Source: CANLDA01 sp964021645 (GTDB lineage: Bacteria > Pseudomonadota > Alphaproteobacteria > Rhodobacterales > Rhodobacteraceae). From it: 11,372 bases of DNA. The notes under the pieces are model-generated. The model was not told where the DNA came from, did no database searches, and saw only the letters and a list, made by a program, of their open reading frames with translations. The stretch is taken from the NCBI GenBank assembly GCA_964021645.1, contig CAXIAD010000082.1:1-11372 (forward strand), read 5' to 3'. Shown piece by piece: positions 1 to 6,849 of the stretch. Position 1 is the first letter of the stretch. Each line of letters begins with the position of its first letter. The position numbers were made by a program, and so were the translations under genes.

Positions 1-2
1 GA

Positions 3-180
3 TCAAGTCTGAAGAAGCTCATCAATCACGCTAATACACCCATCAAGCGTCGCGTGGCACTCCGGTTCAGAACGCAGAAATCTGCGCGGCAACTGATAGA
101 GCAACCTGTTTGCAATCGTCTTACGATCTTTGTTGAAATAACGCGCAGCCTCTCGCGCCTACATAACGTCCTTCAAACAT
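3..180 (-). pseudogene. possible broken short coding frame at left edge
   Basis: On the minus strand an open frame runs from the stop at 3-5 back to an in-frame TAG at 159-161. It encodes about 51 residues beginning AREAARYFNKDRKTIANRLL and ending IDELLQT, with a helical, charged pattern. A different minus frame beginning with ATG at 180 reads MFEGRYVGAR and runs into the same region, so one frameshift near 155 would join the two into a protein of about 59 residues. I do not recognise the product, and no clear ribosome binding site precedes the ATG. The plus strand carries an ORF over the same bases that is equally unrecognised. It may be a gene remnant or chance. Confidence 0.2.
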
Positions 181-395
181 GCGCGGCGTACGTGGCTATA
201 AATGTCGACAGAATACATCTCCCGCCTATGCATAAATGAAGGGTACAAGCTGGCGGAATTTTACTCCGAAACAACTGCCAAACGCAGCCGCTAATGTGAC
301 CCATTATTGCTCCAGCATTCACATCAATCCAGTTCTGGACGATACTAATCATTGGGCGCTTGGATCTCTGTGGTTCTAGTTGACCGGCAATGTGA
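181..395. other. no recognisable gene
   Basis: Both strands were read. The open frames here are short, lack plausible ribosome binding sites and resemble nothing I know. The right part is expected to be upstream promoter DNA of ppk2. Confidence 0.4.
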
Positions 396-409
396 TTGAT
401 CTGAGTCAA
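396..409. promoter_or_regulatory. FNR/Crp-family-like box upstream of ppk2
   Basis: TTGATCTGAGTCAA matches the FNR/FnrL/Dnr dyad TTGAT-N4-ATCAA at nine of ten defined positions (the second half begins G instead of A). Its centre is 61 bp before the chosen ppk2 start. A class-II activator position (-41.5) would put the transcript start near 444, giving an untranslated leader of about 20 nt. A weak -10-like TTATGC lies at 426-431. Which regulator binds, if any, is inferred. Confidence 0.45.
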
Positions 410-463
410 TGCTGTTTCTTCAAACTTATGCAAGCATCTCATCTGCAAATCGAAGGAATGCTA

Positions 464-1354
464 ATGACGAAACACGAAAAAAACACAGCTGAATCGAACC
501 CAGATTCTCGGGTGATCGAAATGGTAGGATTTGAGCAAGGTGAATATCCCTATGCGGACCGATTGAAGCGCGGTGCGTATGAAAAGGAAAAGGCCGCTCT
601 TCAGGTTGAGCTACTCAAAGCACAGCATTGGGTACAAGAAACAGGTCAGAAAGTCGTGGTTCTTTTCGAAGGTCGGGATGCAGCAGGGAAGGGGGGGACA
701 ATCAAGCGATTTACCGAACATCTCAATCCGCGGAATGCTCGAGTTGTTGCACTGAACAAACCATCTGATTCTGAACGTGGCCAATGGTTCTTTCAACGCT
801 ATATCAAACATCTGCCCACTGCTGGTGAGATCGTTTTTTATGATCGCTCTTGGTATAATCGTGCAGGTGTAGAGCGTGTCATGGGTTTCTGCGAACCTAC
901 TGAATATTTGGAGTTTATGCGGCAAACGCCCGAATTTGAGCGGATGCTGACCCGCAGCGGAATTAAATTGTTCAAATACTGGTTCTCCGTAACGCAAGAG
1001 GAGCAGCGCCGCCGATTTGTAGCGCGGGAAACCGATCCGCTCAAACATTGGAAGTTATCACCAATTGACCGTGCAAGCATGGACCGATGGGATGATTATA
1101 CCGAAGCAAAAGAGGCTATGTTTTTTTACTCCGATACCGCGGATGCCCCTTGGACTGTCATTCGATCCAATGACAAGAAAAGAGCGCGGTTGAACTGTAT
1201 GAGGCATTTTTTATCGCAGCTTGATTACCCGGATAAAGATGACTGCGTGGCCACGCCACCTGATCCAAAAATCGCCTTGCAGGCAACGTCTGCATTTCAA
1301 AACTCCAACCACATCCTCGCCGCGTCTTTGCATCCCACAAACCGCAAAGGCTGA
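464..1354 (+). CDS. ppk2: polyphosphate kinase 2 (class I PPK2)
   Basis: Family enzymes transfer phosphate between inorganic polyphosphate and nucleotides, class I members mainly making nucleoside triphosphates from diphosphates in the cytoplasm. The 296-residue product carries a Walker A loop GRDAAGKGG (70-78), the Walker B region YDRSWYNRAG (126-135) and a basic lid module around RETDPLKHWKLSPID (188-202). Length fits single-domain class I proteins. The ATG at 464 is preferred because GAAGGA (452-457) lies six bases upstream; an ATG at 458 would leave almost no spacing, and the longer frame from 380 adds an unrelated leader overlapping the FNR-like box. A ydcH-like gene follows after 29 bp, so the two are probably co-transcribed. 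The last 40 residues or so are less typical than the kinase core. Substrate preference cannot be read from sequence alone. Confidence 0.93.
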   Translation: MTKHEKNTAESNPDSRVIEMVGFEQGEYPYADRLKRGAYEKEKAALQVELLKAQHWVQETGQKVVVLFEGRDAAGKGGTIKRFTEHLNPRNARVVALNKPSDSERGQWFFQRYIKHLPTAGEIVFYDRSWYNRAGVERVMGFCEPTEYLEFMRQTPEFERMLTRSGIKLFKYWFSVTQEEQRRRFVARETDPLKHWKLSPIDRASMDRWDDYTEAKEAMFFYSDTADAPWTVIRSNDKKRARLNCMRHFLSQLDYPDKDDCVATPPDPKIALQATSAFQNSNHILAASLHPTNRKG

Positions 1355-1383
1355 TTGCCCTTAACTTAAGAGAATGAATAACT

Positions 1384-1623
1384 ATGTCACATACCCCTCA
1401 CGAGCTGGCTGAAGAATTCCCCGAACACATTGAACTTATGCATGACTTGCGAGGTTCTGACGCGCATTTCGCGAAGTTGTCTGAAGCTTATCATACAGCA
1501 AATCGCGCAGTGCATTCGGCCGAGACCAACGTGCAACCTGCTTCGGACGAGCATCTCTTGGAACTGCGTAAAGAGCGCATGCGTTTGAAAGATGATGTGT
1601 ACGCTTACTTAACCAATCAGTAG
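1384..1623 (+). CDS. DUF465/YdcH-family small protein
   Basis: This 79-residue charged protein shows the DUF465 pattern: SDAHFAKLSEAYHTANRAVHSAE (about 25-47) and a C-terminal KERMRLKDDVYAYL segment (63-76). Both halves look like amphipathic helices likely to form a helical hairpin or coiled coil. The molecular function of the family is not established. The ATG at 1384 is the natural start; upstream AAGAG at about 1368 is only a weak ribosome binding site, which fits translation partly coupled to ppk2, ending 29 bp earlier. Proteins of this family beginning MSHTPHELAEEFPEH are, from memory, common in Rhodobacteraceae, which supports the taxonomic guess. Length is normal and nothing is missing. 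Confidence 0.88.
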   Translation: MSHTPHELAEEFPEHIELMHDLRGSDAHFAKLSEAYHTANRAVHSAETNVQPASDEHLLELRKERMRLKDDVYAYLTNQ

Positions 1624-1630
1624 ATTGTGA

Positions 1631-1656
1631 GTGGATGCACTAACTGGTGCATCCGC
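1631..1656. terminator. hairpin downstream of ydcH-like gene
   Basis: GGATGCAC (1633-1640) and GTGCATCC (1647-1654) form a perfect 8-bp stem around the 6-nt loop TAACTG; a G:U and a G:C pair extend it to 1631 and 1656. It begins eight bases after the ydcH stop and lies between convergent genes, so it could end transcription from both sides. No U-tract follows on either strand, so intrinsic termination would be weak; it may instead be an mRNA 3'-end stabiliser. Confidence 0.5.
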
Positions 1657-1754
1657 TTAGAGACCAAATCTAGCTTTGAACGAGTTTTTCCAAGAGGATG
1701 TAGAGTTTACCAACAGCTGGCACAATTTTTTACTTCCGCTCACAGCGCATCGAT

Positions 1755-1772
1755 ATCGGTGCAAACCCCGAT
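1755..1772 (-). terminator. weak hairpin after gcvT-like gene
   Basis: On the minus strand, ATCGG and CCGAT pair around an 8-nt loop just beyond the gcvT-like stop. The stem is short and has no U-run, so termination here is only a possibility. Confidence 0.15.
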
Positions 1773-1776
1773 GAGT

Positions 1777-2871
1777 TTACCATTCGTGTGTTTTTAATTT
1801 CTGCGGATCGTAAACCGGACTTTGAGCCACTGTTGCCAACGCTTCAATGCCATCGCCACTTAGCGTCAAAACCGTGCCCACAGCGATCCCAGGCTTAATA
1901 TGCGCCAATGCAAGCGACTTTTTCATTCGGTGGGAAAAACATGGGCTGTTAACGATGCCAACCTCTGCCCCCTCCAGCGATAAAACCTCTCCCCCTGCAA
2001 CCATGTCCGAATGATCGATATCAAGGCATACGTTATTGACGGCTTCAGTGCCTTTTGCGGCCATGACCGCCGCTTTGCCCCGGAAATCGCCCTTATTTTT
2101 GCTGATGGTGAACCCAAGGCCCACCTCCCACGGCGTAGTCTCCTCGGTCATGTCATAGCCATAAAACAACAACCCCGCCTCGATGCGCACCTTGTCTAAG
2201 GCTGTGAATGAACACGGCATCACACCTATTGCGACCAGCCTGTCCCAGATGTCACCGATCACGCTGGCGTCGGCGAAAATCTCATACCCGCGTTCCCCCG
2301 AATAGCCCGTGCGCGACACCCGGCACGCATGGCCAAATAACGCGGCTGGCGCATGTTGAAAATATCCCAAGGCACTCAAATCAATGTCGCAATGCGCGTT
2401 CAAAACATCACAGGACTTTGGCCCCTGAACCGATAAATCATGCAACTCATCTGTGAATGTGATCTCAACATCGCGATCCTTTGCTGAGGCCTCAAGCAGT
2501 GCCATGGTATTGCCAGACCCGTGCACGATCATCCATTCATCACCGCCGTTATTGGATACGATCGCATCATCAGCTAGCCCCCCCGCCTCACTCAGAACAC
2601 TCAGATAGGTTGCCTCCCCCGGTGCGATCTTTGACATGTCACGCGTTGTCAGATGATCCAATGTTGCCGCAGCATCCGCCCCGCGCACAAAAACCTTCTT
2701 CAGCGGCGACATATCAAACATGCCCACACCCTCGCGCACGGCATCATGCTCATCATTTGGGTTGGTGCTATAACTCCACGCGGTCCCCATCCCATTCCAA
2801 TCCTCCAATCCAGACCCAAGGGCTGTGTGGCGGGAGGCAAGTGCAGATGTGCGGCTAAGTTCTTCAGTCAT
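1777..2871 (-). CDS. GcvT-like aminomethyltransferase (folate-dependent)
   Basis: The 364-residue protein has the glycine-cleavage T/DmdA-type fold signature: MFDMSPLKKVFVRGADA (51-67), GGLADDAIV (97-105, with the family's Asp pair), LSVQGPKS (146-153), SRTGYSGERGYEIF (186-199), LDKVRIEAGLLFYGYDM (225-241) and TPWEVGLGF (246-254), then the C-terminal barrel. Family members bind tetrahydrofolate and accept one-carbon units from amines or sulfonium compounds. The sequence does not resemble the N-terminal part of marine DMSP demethylase DmdA as I remember it, and the gene is not in a gcvT-gcvH-gcvP cluster, so ordinary glycine cleavage is unlikely. ATG 2871 has AAGGA six bases upstream; the longer frame to 3183 overlaps the upstream gene and was rejected. 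It lies 13 bp after the mttB-like gene, so they form an operon. A role as methyl acceptor or second demethylase is inferred. Confidence 0.85.
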   Translation of the reverse strand: MTEELSRTSALASRHTALGSGLEDWNGMGTAWSYSTNPNDEHDAVREGVGMFDMSPLKKVFVRGADAAATLDHLTTRDMSKIAPGEATYLSVLSEAGGLADDAIVSNNGGDEWMIVHGSGNTMALLEASAKDRDVEITFTDELHDLSVQGPKSCDVLNAHCDIDLSALGYFQHAPAALFGHACRVSRTGYSGERGYEIFADASVIGDIWDRLVAIGVMPCSFTALDKVRIEAGLLFYGYDMTEETTPWEVGLGFTISKNKGDFRGKAAVMAAKGTEAVNNVCLDIDHSDMVAGGEVLSLEGAEVGIVNSPCFSHRMKKSLALAHIKPGIAVGTVLTLSGDGIEALATVAQSPVYDPQKLKTHEW

Positions 2872-2884
2872 GGTTGTTCCTTTT

Positions 2885-4435
2885 TTAGTACCATTCATCA
2901 GGCATCGACGCTTTGCGCCCCGCCACGAATTCTTTAAGAGCTGCGTGAATATCGCCGTCCATTGCTGGCGCTTTGTAATCAGCCAACATTTGCTGCCACA
3001 GCGCCGTGGCGCGCTGTTCCGCCGTAAGTGACCCGTTCTCAACCCATGTCTCAAACGGCCCCGCCTCAGATAACAACGGCTGATAATTCGCCTGCGCAAA
3101 ATGGCGCAATGTGTGCTGCGTTGAGAGAAAATTCTGCCCCGGTCCCGTCTCGTGATAGGCATCCCGACCAAAGGCCTCCTCATCCGTCACAAACCCTTGC
3201 AACAGCGTCATCATCGCCCCGCAATGATCCAGATCCATGACGAATTTCTCATAGGACATCACCAACCCGCCCTCTAGCCAGCCCGCCGCATGCCAAACCT
3301 GATGCCCCCCCGACAATAACGTGGCCCACATCGCCCCCGTGCTATCCTGCATCGCCTGCCCATCGGCACCATTGGACGCTGATATTTGCCCACCACCAGA
3401 GCGCACAGGCACCCCTAACCGACGCCCCAATTGCGATAACGCCATGGTCACAAGGTTGGCCTCCGCCGATCCAAACGTCAGCGCACCAGATTTCAGGTTC
3501 ATCGTGGAATGAAAGCTGCCAAAAACCACTGGGCAACCGGGCCGCACCAATTGCACTAACGCAAGGCCGACCATCGCCTCAGCCAAGGTTTGCGCCGCAA
3601 CAGCAGCCGGCGACAGCGGCCCCATTGCCCCCGCAAAAATTGCCGGCGACACACAAACACATTGATTAGCACCGGCATAGACCCGCAGGGCCCCAGACAT
3701 GGTATCATCATATACTAACGGCGAATTGGCGTTGATATTGCCCTGCATCACCGCGTTGCTCTCCATGAACGCCGCCCCAAAAACAAGGCGGGCCATGTTG
3801 ATGCTGTCCTGTGCACGGTCGGGCGATGTCACCCCACCCATAAACGGTTTGTTTGATAGGGTAAGATGGGCAAACATCATGTCCAGATGCCGCTTGTTCA
3901 CGGGCACATCTGTGGGTTCACACACCGTGCCCCCGGAATGATGCAACCAAGGAGAGCTATAGCTCAGCTTCACAAAATTCTCAAAATCGGCCAAGGTCGC
4001 GTACCTGCGCCCCTGCACCAGATCGCTCACAAACGGCGACCCATAGCCGGGCATTAGCACAACATTATCCCCGCCCAGCGTCACCGTGTTTGCCGGATCA
4101 CGGGCATGCAATTTGAATTCTGCAGGGGCCGTCGCACATAGCTGCCGCGCCAATCCGGGGGCAAATGTCACCCGCTCGTTGATCACAGTGGCACCCGCCG
4201 CGGCAAATAGCTCTAGGGCGATGGCATCACCACGAAACTCGATGCCGATGTGTTCCAATATCCAATCAGCTTGATCTTCGATCGCCTGCAATGCGCCCTC
4301 ATCCAACACCCCATAGGCCGGGATTTTGCGCGTGCGTGGCGAGATTATATCGGGCTGAACAGATTGACGCGCAGCGCGCCCACGCCGCACCGCTTTGCGC
4401 AATTCGGGCTGTATGCTAACGTCTAAATTTTCCAA
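2885..4435 (-). CDS. MttB-family methyltransferase, non-pyrrolysine type
   Basis: The 516-residue protein belongs to the trimethylamine:corrinoid methyltransferase superfamily. Recognisable parts are the basic N-terminus RRGRAARQ (17-24), IEFRGDAIALELFAAAGA (65-82), LMPGYGSPFVSDLVQGRRYATLADF (127-151), HHSGGTVCEP (165-174) and the barrel segments at 195-330. The frame has no internal TAG, so it is not a pyrrolysine enzyme. Characterised non-Pyl relatives (MtgB, MtpB, MtcB) demethylate glycine betaine, proline betaine or carnitine via a corrinoid protein; the substrate here is unknown. The start is TTG at 4435: an in-frame stop lies 15 bases upstream of it and AAGGGG sits eight bases before it. 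It is first in an operon with the gcvT-like gene and divergent from a LysR gene. No corrinoid protein or reactivase is in the window. Confidence 0.88.
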   Translation of the reverse strand: MENLDVSIQPELRKAVRRGRAARQSVQPDIISPRTRKIPAYGVLDEGALQAIEDQADWILEHIGIEFRGDAIALELFAAAGATVINERVTFAPGLARQLCATAPAEFKLHARDPANTVTLGGDNVVLMPGYGSPFVSDLVQGRRYATLADFENFVKLSYSSPWLHHSGGTVCEPTDVPVNKRHLDMMFAHLTLSNKPFMGGVTSPDRAQDSINMARLVFGAAFMESNAVMQGNINANSPLVYDDTMSGALRVYAGANQCVCVSPAIFAGAMGPLSPAAVAAQTLAEAMVGLALVQLVRPGCPVVFGSFHSTMNLKSGALTFGSAEANLVTMALSQLGRRLGVPVRSGGGQISASNGADGQAMQDSTGAMWATLLSGGHQVWHAAGWLEGGLVMSYEKFVMDLDHCGAMMTLLQGFVTDEEAFGRDAYHETGPGQNFLSTQHTLRHFAQANYQPLLSEAGPFETWVENGSLTAEQRATALWQQMLADYKAPAMDGDIHAALKEFVAGRKASMPDEWY

Positions 4436-4541
4436 CCTAACTGCCCCTTCTCATCTTCACTCCATGAGAAGTAGCCATGTTTATAAGAACAACAATCAAA
4501 TTTATCTGTACACAACGTTCAAAATATTTGTACACTGCCCC
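4436..4541. promoter_or_regulatory. divergent promoter region, lysR / mttB-gcvT operon
   Basis: This 106-bp A+T-rich spacer separates divergent genes, the usual arrangement in which a LysR protein controls both itself and its target operon. It must contain both promoters. It holds the TGTACAC repeats listed separately and AAGGGG, the ribosome binding site of the mttB-like gene, near its left end. Confidence 0.6.
4507..4535. repeat. TGTACAC direct repeat, probable operator
   Basis: TGTACAC occurs at 4507-4513 and again at 4529-4535. The period is exactly 22 bp, about two helical turns, so both copies face the same side of the DNA. Each contains the palindrome TGTACA, so the pair also works as a spaced inverted repeat. 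The second copy ends six bases before the lysR start codon, suiting autorepression and bending of the shared promoter. Binding by the adjacent LysR protein is inferred. Confidence 0.5.
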
Positions 4542-5408
4542 ATGCCAATTACGTTCAAACACCACGACACCCTGCGCCTGTTCGTTGAGGCGGCTCAGCA
4601 CAATAGCTTCACCGATGCAGCCCTTGCGCTGAACATGACCAAAGGGGCGATTAGCTACCAAATCAAAACCCTTGAGGCCGATTTGGGGCTCACACTTTTT
4701 GACAGAAATCCCCGCGGGGTGACGCTGACCAAGGCAGGGCAACGCCTTTGCACCGCCATCCGCCCCCAGTATTCAGAGATAGAGGCCGAGCTCGCCGCCT
4801 TTAAAGGCCCCAAAGCAAAAACACTGACCGTCGGCATGTCGAGCTATTTTGCCTCACGGTGGTTGTCGCCTCGTCTGATGACATTCATGCAGCAACACCC
4901 CGACATTCAGCTGCGCATTCAGCCCATGACAGAACTGTTTAACCTTGAACATCAACAGGTTGATATCGCGATCCGCTGGGGAAATGGCGCGTGGGATGAT
5001 GTGGAAATCATCCCTTTTATGCCCTTGCCAGCCTGGCCCGTCGGCAACAAAGACGCCGCCGAAAAACTCAAAAAACTGGGCCCAGTGCGCGCCTTTTCAG
5101 AGCTGACCCTGCTACGCGATCACGACAACAGTAATGCATGGTCAGATTGGTTTAGCGCCGCAGGCCTGCCAAAAGACACCCGCAAGGATACGCTGATTAT
5201 GCCCGACCCCAACGTCAGGGTGCAGGCGGTCATTGATGGCCAAGGCATCGCCCTAAACGATGACCTCATCGCCCAAGAGGTCGACGCCGGGCAATTGGTC
5301 CGCCTCTCCGAGATAGAGCTAGCCTCATATGGGTATTTCTTGGCGATCCCCCGGACATCAACACGCCCAGAAACCGTTGATGCCTTCATCGCGTGGTTGC
5401 AGCAATAG
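4542..5408 (+). CDS. LysR-type (GcvA-like) transcriptional regulator
   Basis: The 288-residue protein has an N-terminal winged helix-turn-helix (about 9-67: FVEAAQHNSFTDAALALNMT, KGAISYQIKTLEADLG, LFDRNPRGVTLTKAG), a linker helix to about 88, and a periplasmic-binding-protein-like effector domain (94-288). SYFASRWLSPRL (101-112) and VDIAIRWGNGAW (140-151) are typical of the GcvA subgroup. ATG 4542 places the HTH at the usual distance from the N-terminus; a frame extending to 4464 or 4395 would add 26 or more atypical residues and run through the intergenic repeat and into the mttB-like gene. No Shine-Dalgarno sequence precedes 4542, so the message may be leaderless or poorly translated. Position and orientation suggest control of the mttB-gcvT operon, perhaps with a methylated amine as effector; this is inferred. 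Confidence 0.9.
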   Translation: MPITFKHHDTLRLFVEAAQHNSFTDAALALNMTKGAISYQIKTLEADLGLTLFDRNPRGVTLTKAGQRLCTAIRPQYSEIEAELAAFKGPKAKTLTVGMSSYFASRWLSPRLMTFMQQHPDIQLRIQPMTELFNLEHQQVDIAIRWGNGAWDDVEIIPFMPLPAWPVGNKDAAEKLKKLGPVRAFSELTLLRDHDNSNAWSDWFSAAGLPKDTRKDTLIMPDPNVRVQAVIDGQGIALNDDLIAQEVDAGQLVRLSEIELASYGYFLAIPRTSTRPETVDAFIAWLQQ

Positions 5409-5413
5409 CGGGC

Positions 5414-5491
5414 ATGTTTATCCAAATCGAATTCAAAACGCGGCACCCAAACGCATGGCAGTTCGACGTGGAGCCTGATGATATTGGATAA
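5414..5491 (+). CDS. possible 25-codon ORF or remnant after lysR
   Basis: ATG 5414 opens MFIQIEFKTRHPNAWQFDVE and stops at TAA 5489-5491, six bases after the LysR stop. There is no ribosome binding site and I recognise nothing. It may be chance. Confidence 0.12.
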   Translation: MFIQIEFKTRHPNAWQFDVEPDDIG

Positions 5492-5513
5492 CTCGGTCGA
5501 CTATGCAGCCGCT

Positions 5514-5528
5514 GGCAAAGTATTTGCC
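5514..5528. other. small perfect hairpin between convergent genes
   Basis: GGCAAA-GTA-TTTGCC forms a 6-bp stem with a 3-nt loop in the 209-bp space between the lysR gene and the globin-like gene, which converge. There is no U-tract after it on either strand, so a terminator role is weakly supported. Confidence 0.2.
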
Positions 5529-5617
5529 CCAAAAATTCATTCGTTTGCCACTTGTACTACAGTTTAACCAATCCCCTCAGCGAGCGGTCGACCCCACCAA
5601 TTTCTTTTCGACACAAC

Positions 5618-6373
5618 TCACATCATTAGCGCCTTATTAACCAGTGCTTCCTTGCCCACATAACTTGATACATCGACTCCCCGCGCCGTGAGAGCCTCAC
5701 TAAGCTCTGCCTCAGACATGTCCCCAATAGCCTGCTCCGTCATCTTCATGAAATCAATCTTACGTTCAAACGCAGGATTTGTTTCACCAAAGAAACTCCG
5801 GTTCTCAAAGGTAAACTCCGTCGAATACTTGGCCATAAAAAAGGAGAGAAACGTATTGATGCTTGTTCGAATTCTGGGGTCTGCTGCCGCAAGATCCGAA
5901 GAGTTTTCAAGCGTTTTCAGCATCAGTTGCGACCACCGGTCTGCCCCCTTTTCGTTCATCAACTGAATCGCATTGTGTGTGTGATGAAAACTCAGCCTAA
6001 ATTCAGCACCATGATAATATGGCCCACCGCCCATTACGTCGATCCACATTGATGCTTGTGTGTTAATGTGATGCCCGATGCCTCCAACCCGCGCAAACAC
6101 AGATGAGAACCATTCCTCATCCGAAAACACGCATTCGTAAAAACTTTGGACAATTTTCACGATCGGATCTTGGCCTAATACAGAGAATAACTGCCAAAAC
6201 TGAACCGGTTTGGAAACATCGCTTGGAGCAGTCAATGACACTATCTCCGGCATTCGGTATGCGTCGACGGGCAATAACTTTTTTGCACTTGCAGACGCAA
6301 TATAGTCTCGCTGAATTTTTTCCGACAAATATCCATGACGTGTTGGGAATTTTGGCAAATCGATTGTTGTCAT
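5618..6373 (-). CDS. truncated-haemoglobin-like globin with SAP-like tail
   Basis: The 251-residue protein has a central globin-like region (about 58-185). FWQLFSVLGQDPIVKIVQSF (59-78), IGHHINTQASMWIDVMGGG (99-117) and YYHGAEFRLSFHHTHN (119-134) follow the helix B-to-F plan of truncated haemoglobins; one of His130, His131 or His133 would be the proximal haem ligand. An N-terminal extension of about 55 residues precedes it. The C-terminus (218-249), MSEAELSEALTARGVDVSSY then VGKEALVNKAL, resembles a SAP-like two-helix motif. Family globins bind O2, NO or related ligands; the role here is unknown. ATG 6373 has a strong AAAGGAGG ribosome binding site six bases upstream, so the 9-residue longer frame is rejected. 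The gene is monocistronic, convergent with lysR and divergent from the exonuclease region. The globin call rests on pattern recognition without alignment. Confidence 0.68.
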   Translation of the reverse strand: MTTIDLPKFPTRHGYLSEKIQRDYIASASAKKLLPVDAYRMPEIVSLTAPSDVSKPVQFWQLFSVLGQDPIVKIVQSFYECVFSDEEWFSSVFARVGGIGHHINTQASMWIDVMGGGPYYHGAEFRLSFHHTHNAIQLMNEKGADRWSQLMLKTLENSSDLAAADPRIRTSINTFLSFFMAKYSTEFTFENRSFFGETNPAFERKIDFMKMTEQAIGDMSEAELSEALTARGVDVSSYVGKEALVNKALMM

Positions 6374-6729
6374 GGGATGCCTCCTTTGTGCAAATTCCAT
6401 TTCATTTTTAGCCCCTGGTCAATACATCAATTCATTCCTCAAGTATTAGTCTGACGTTCGCCCAAGGCCTAGAATTTAGGTGTTGCTTCCATTGGTTTCA
6501 ACCATCTCGGGCCGTGACCTCATAAGTCTCCTTGGCTTCTTCTGTTATCGGCTATGCTTGGTTGTCTTCTCGGATAAACCAAACAGATTGTGCACCTTGA
6601 TTTGCGGTAATATTTGGCGATGAATGTGAAAATATTTTAATATGCGGTCCGTTAGTTTGGCAGATATCGATGCCGAATATTGGGCGGCTGGCTCAAAAAT
6701 GAAATAAATGCAGCTCTCGAGTAGGAGGG
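6374..6729. other. divergent intergenic region without a clear gene
   Basis: It must contain the globin-like gene's promoter on the minus strand. The middle is A+T-rich, with the palindrome AAAATATTTT at 6629-6638, an inverted repeat AATATTT/AAATATT (6609-6615, 6630-6636) and TGCGGT twice (6603-6608, 6642-6647). A 21-codon frame starting MRSVSLADIDAEYW opens at about 6640 without a ribosome binding site. I saw no RNA gene. Confidence 0.35.
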
Positions 6730-6849
6730 ATGCCGTTGGGCTTTTCTACATTCCACCTGTCCAAGAGTTCTAATAAAACATGGTATGAATCGAAGAAGAA
6801 AATGAATTCTAATGCTATGAATTTGCCTTCAAACGCGGAGGAGATATGA
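6730..6849 (+). CDS. candidate 39-residue upstream ORF
   Basis: ATG 6730 opens a frame beginning MPLGFSTFHLSKSSNKTWYE and ending NAEEI, followed by tandem TGA stops (6847-6852). AGGAGG (6723-6728) is strong but only one base before the ATG; the in-frame TTG at 6736 would have better spacing (seven bases). The stop overlaps the next ATG as ATGA (6846-6849), a usual sign of translational coupling. The product is rich in Ser, Asn and Lys and is not recognised. A minus-strand ORF covers the same bases. It may be a leader peptide, a gene remnant or chance. Confidence 0.25.
   Translation: MPLGFSTFHLSKSSNKTWYESKKKMNSNAMNLPSNAEEI

Noticed and set aside
380..463. Longer ppk2 start at 380
   Set aside because: The extra 28 residues are atypical and cover the FNR-like box; GAAGGA is placed for ATG 464.
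484..510. tRNA-like T-loop motif GGTTCGATTC on the minus strand
   Set aside because: It lies inside the ppk2 coding region; the flanking bases do not form the T stem, and no acceptor or anticodon arms were found.
2872..3183. N-terminal extension of the gcvT-like frame by 104 codons
   Set aside because: It overlaps the 3' part of the mttB-like gene in another frame, is Arg/Cys-rich and low in family resemblance, and ATG 2871 has a good ribosome binding site.
4395..4541. Longer LysR start (4395 or 4464)
   Set aside because: It would displace the helix-turn-helix from its usual N-terminal position and run through the operator-like repeats and the mttB-like gene start.
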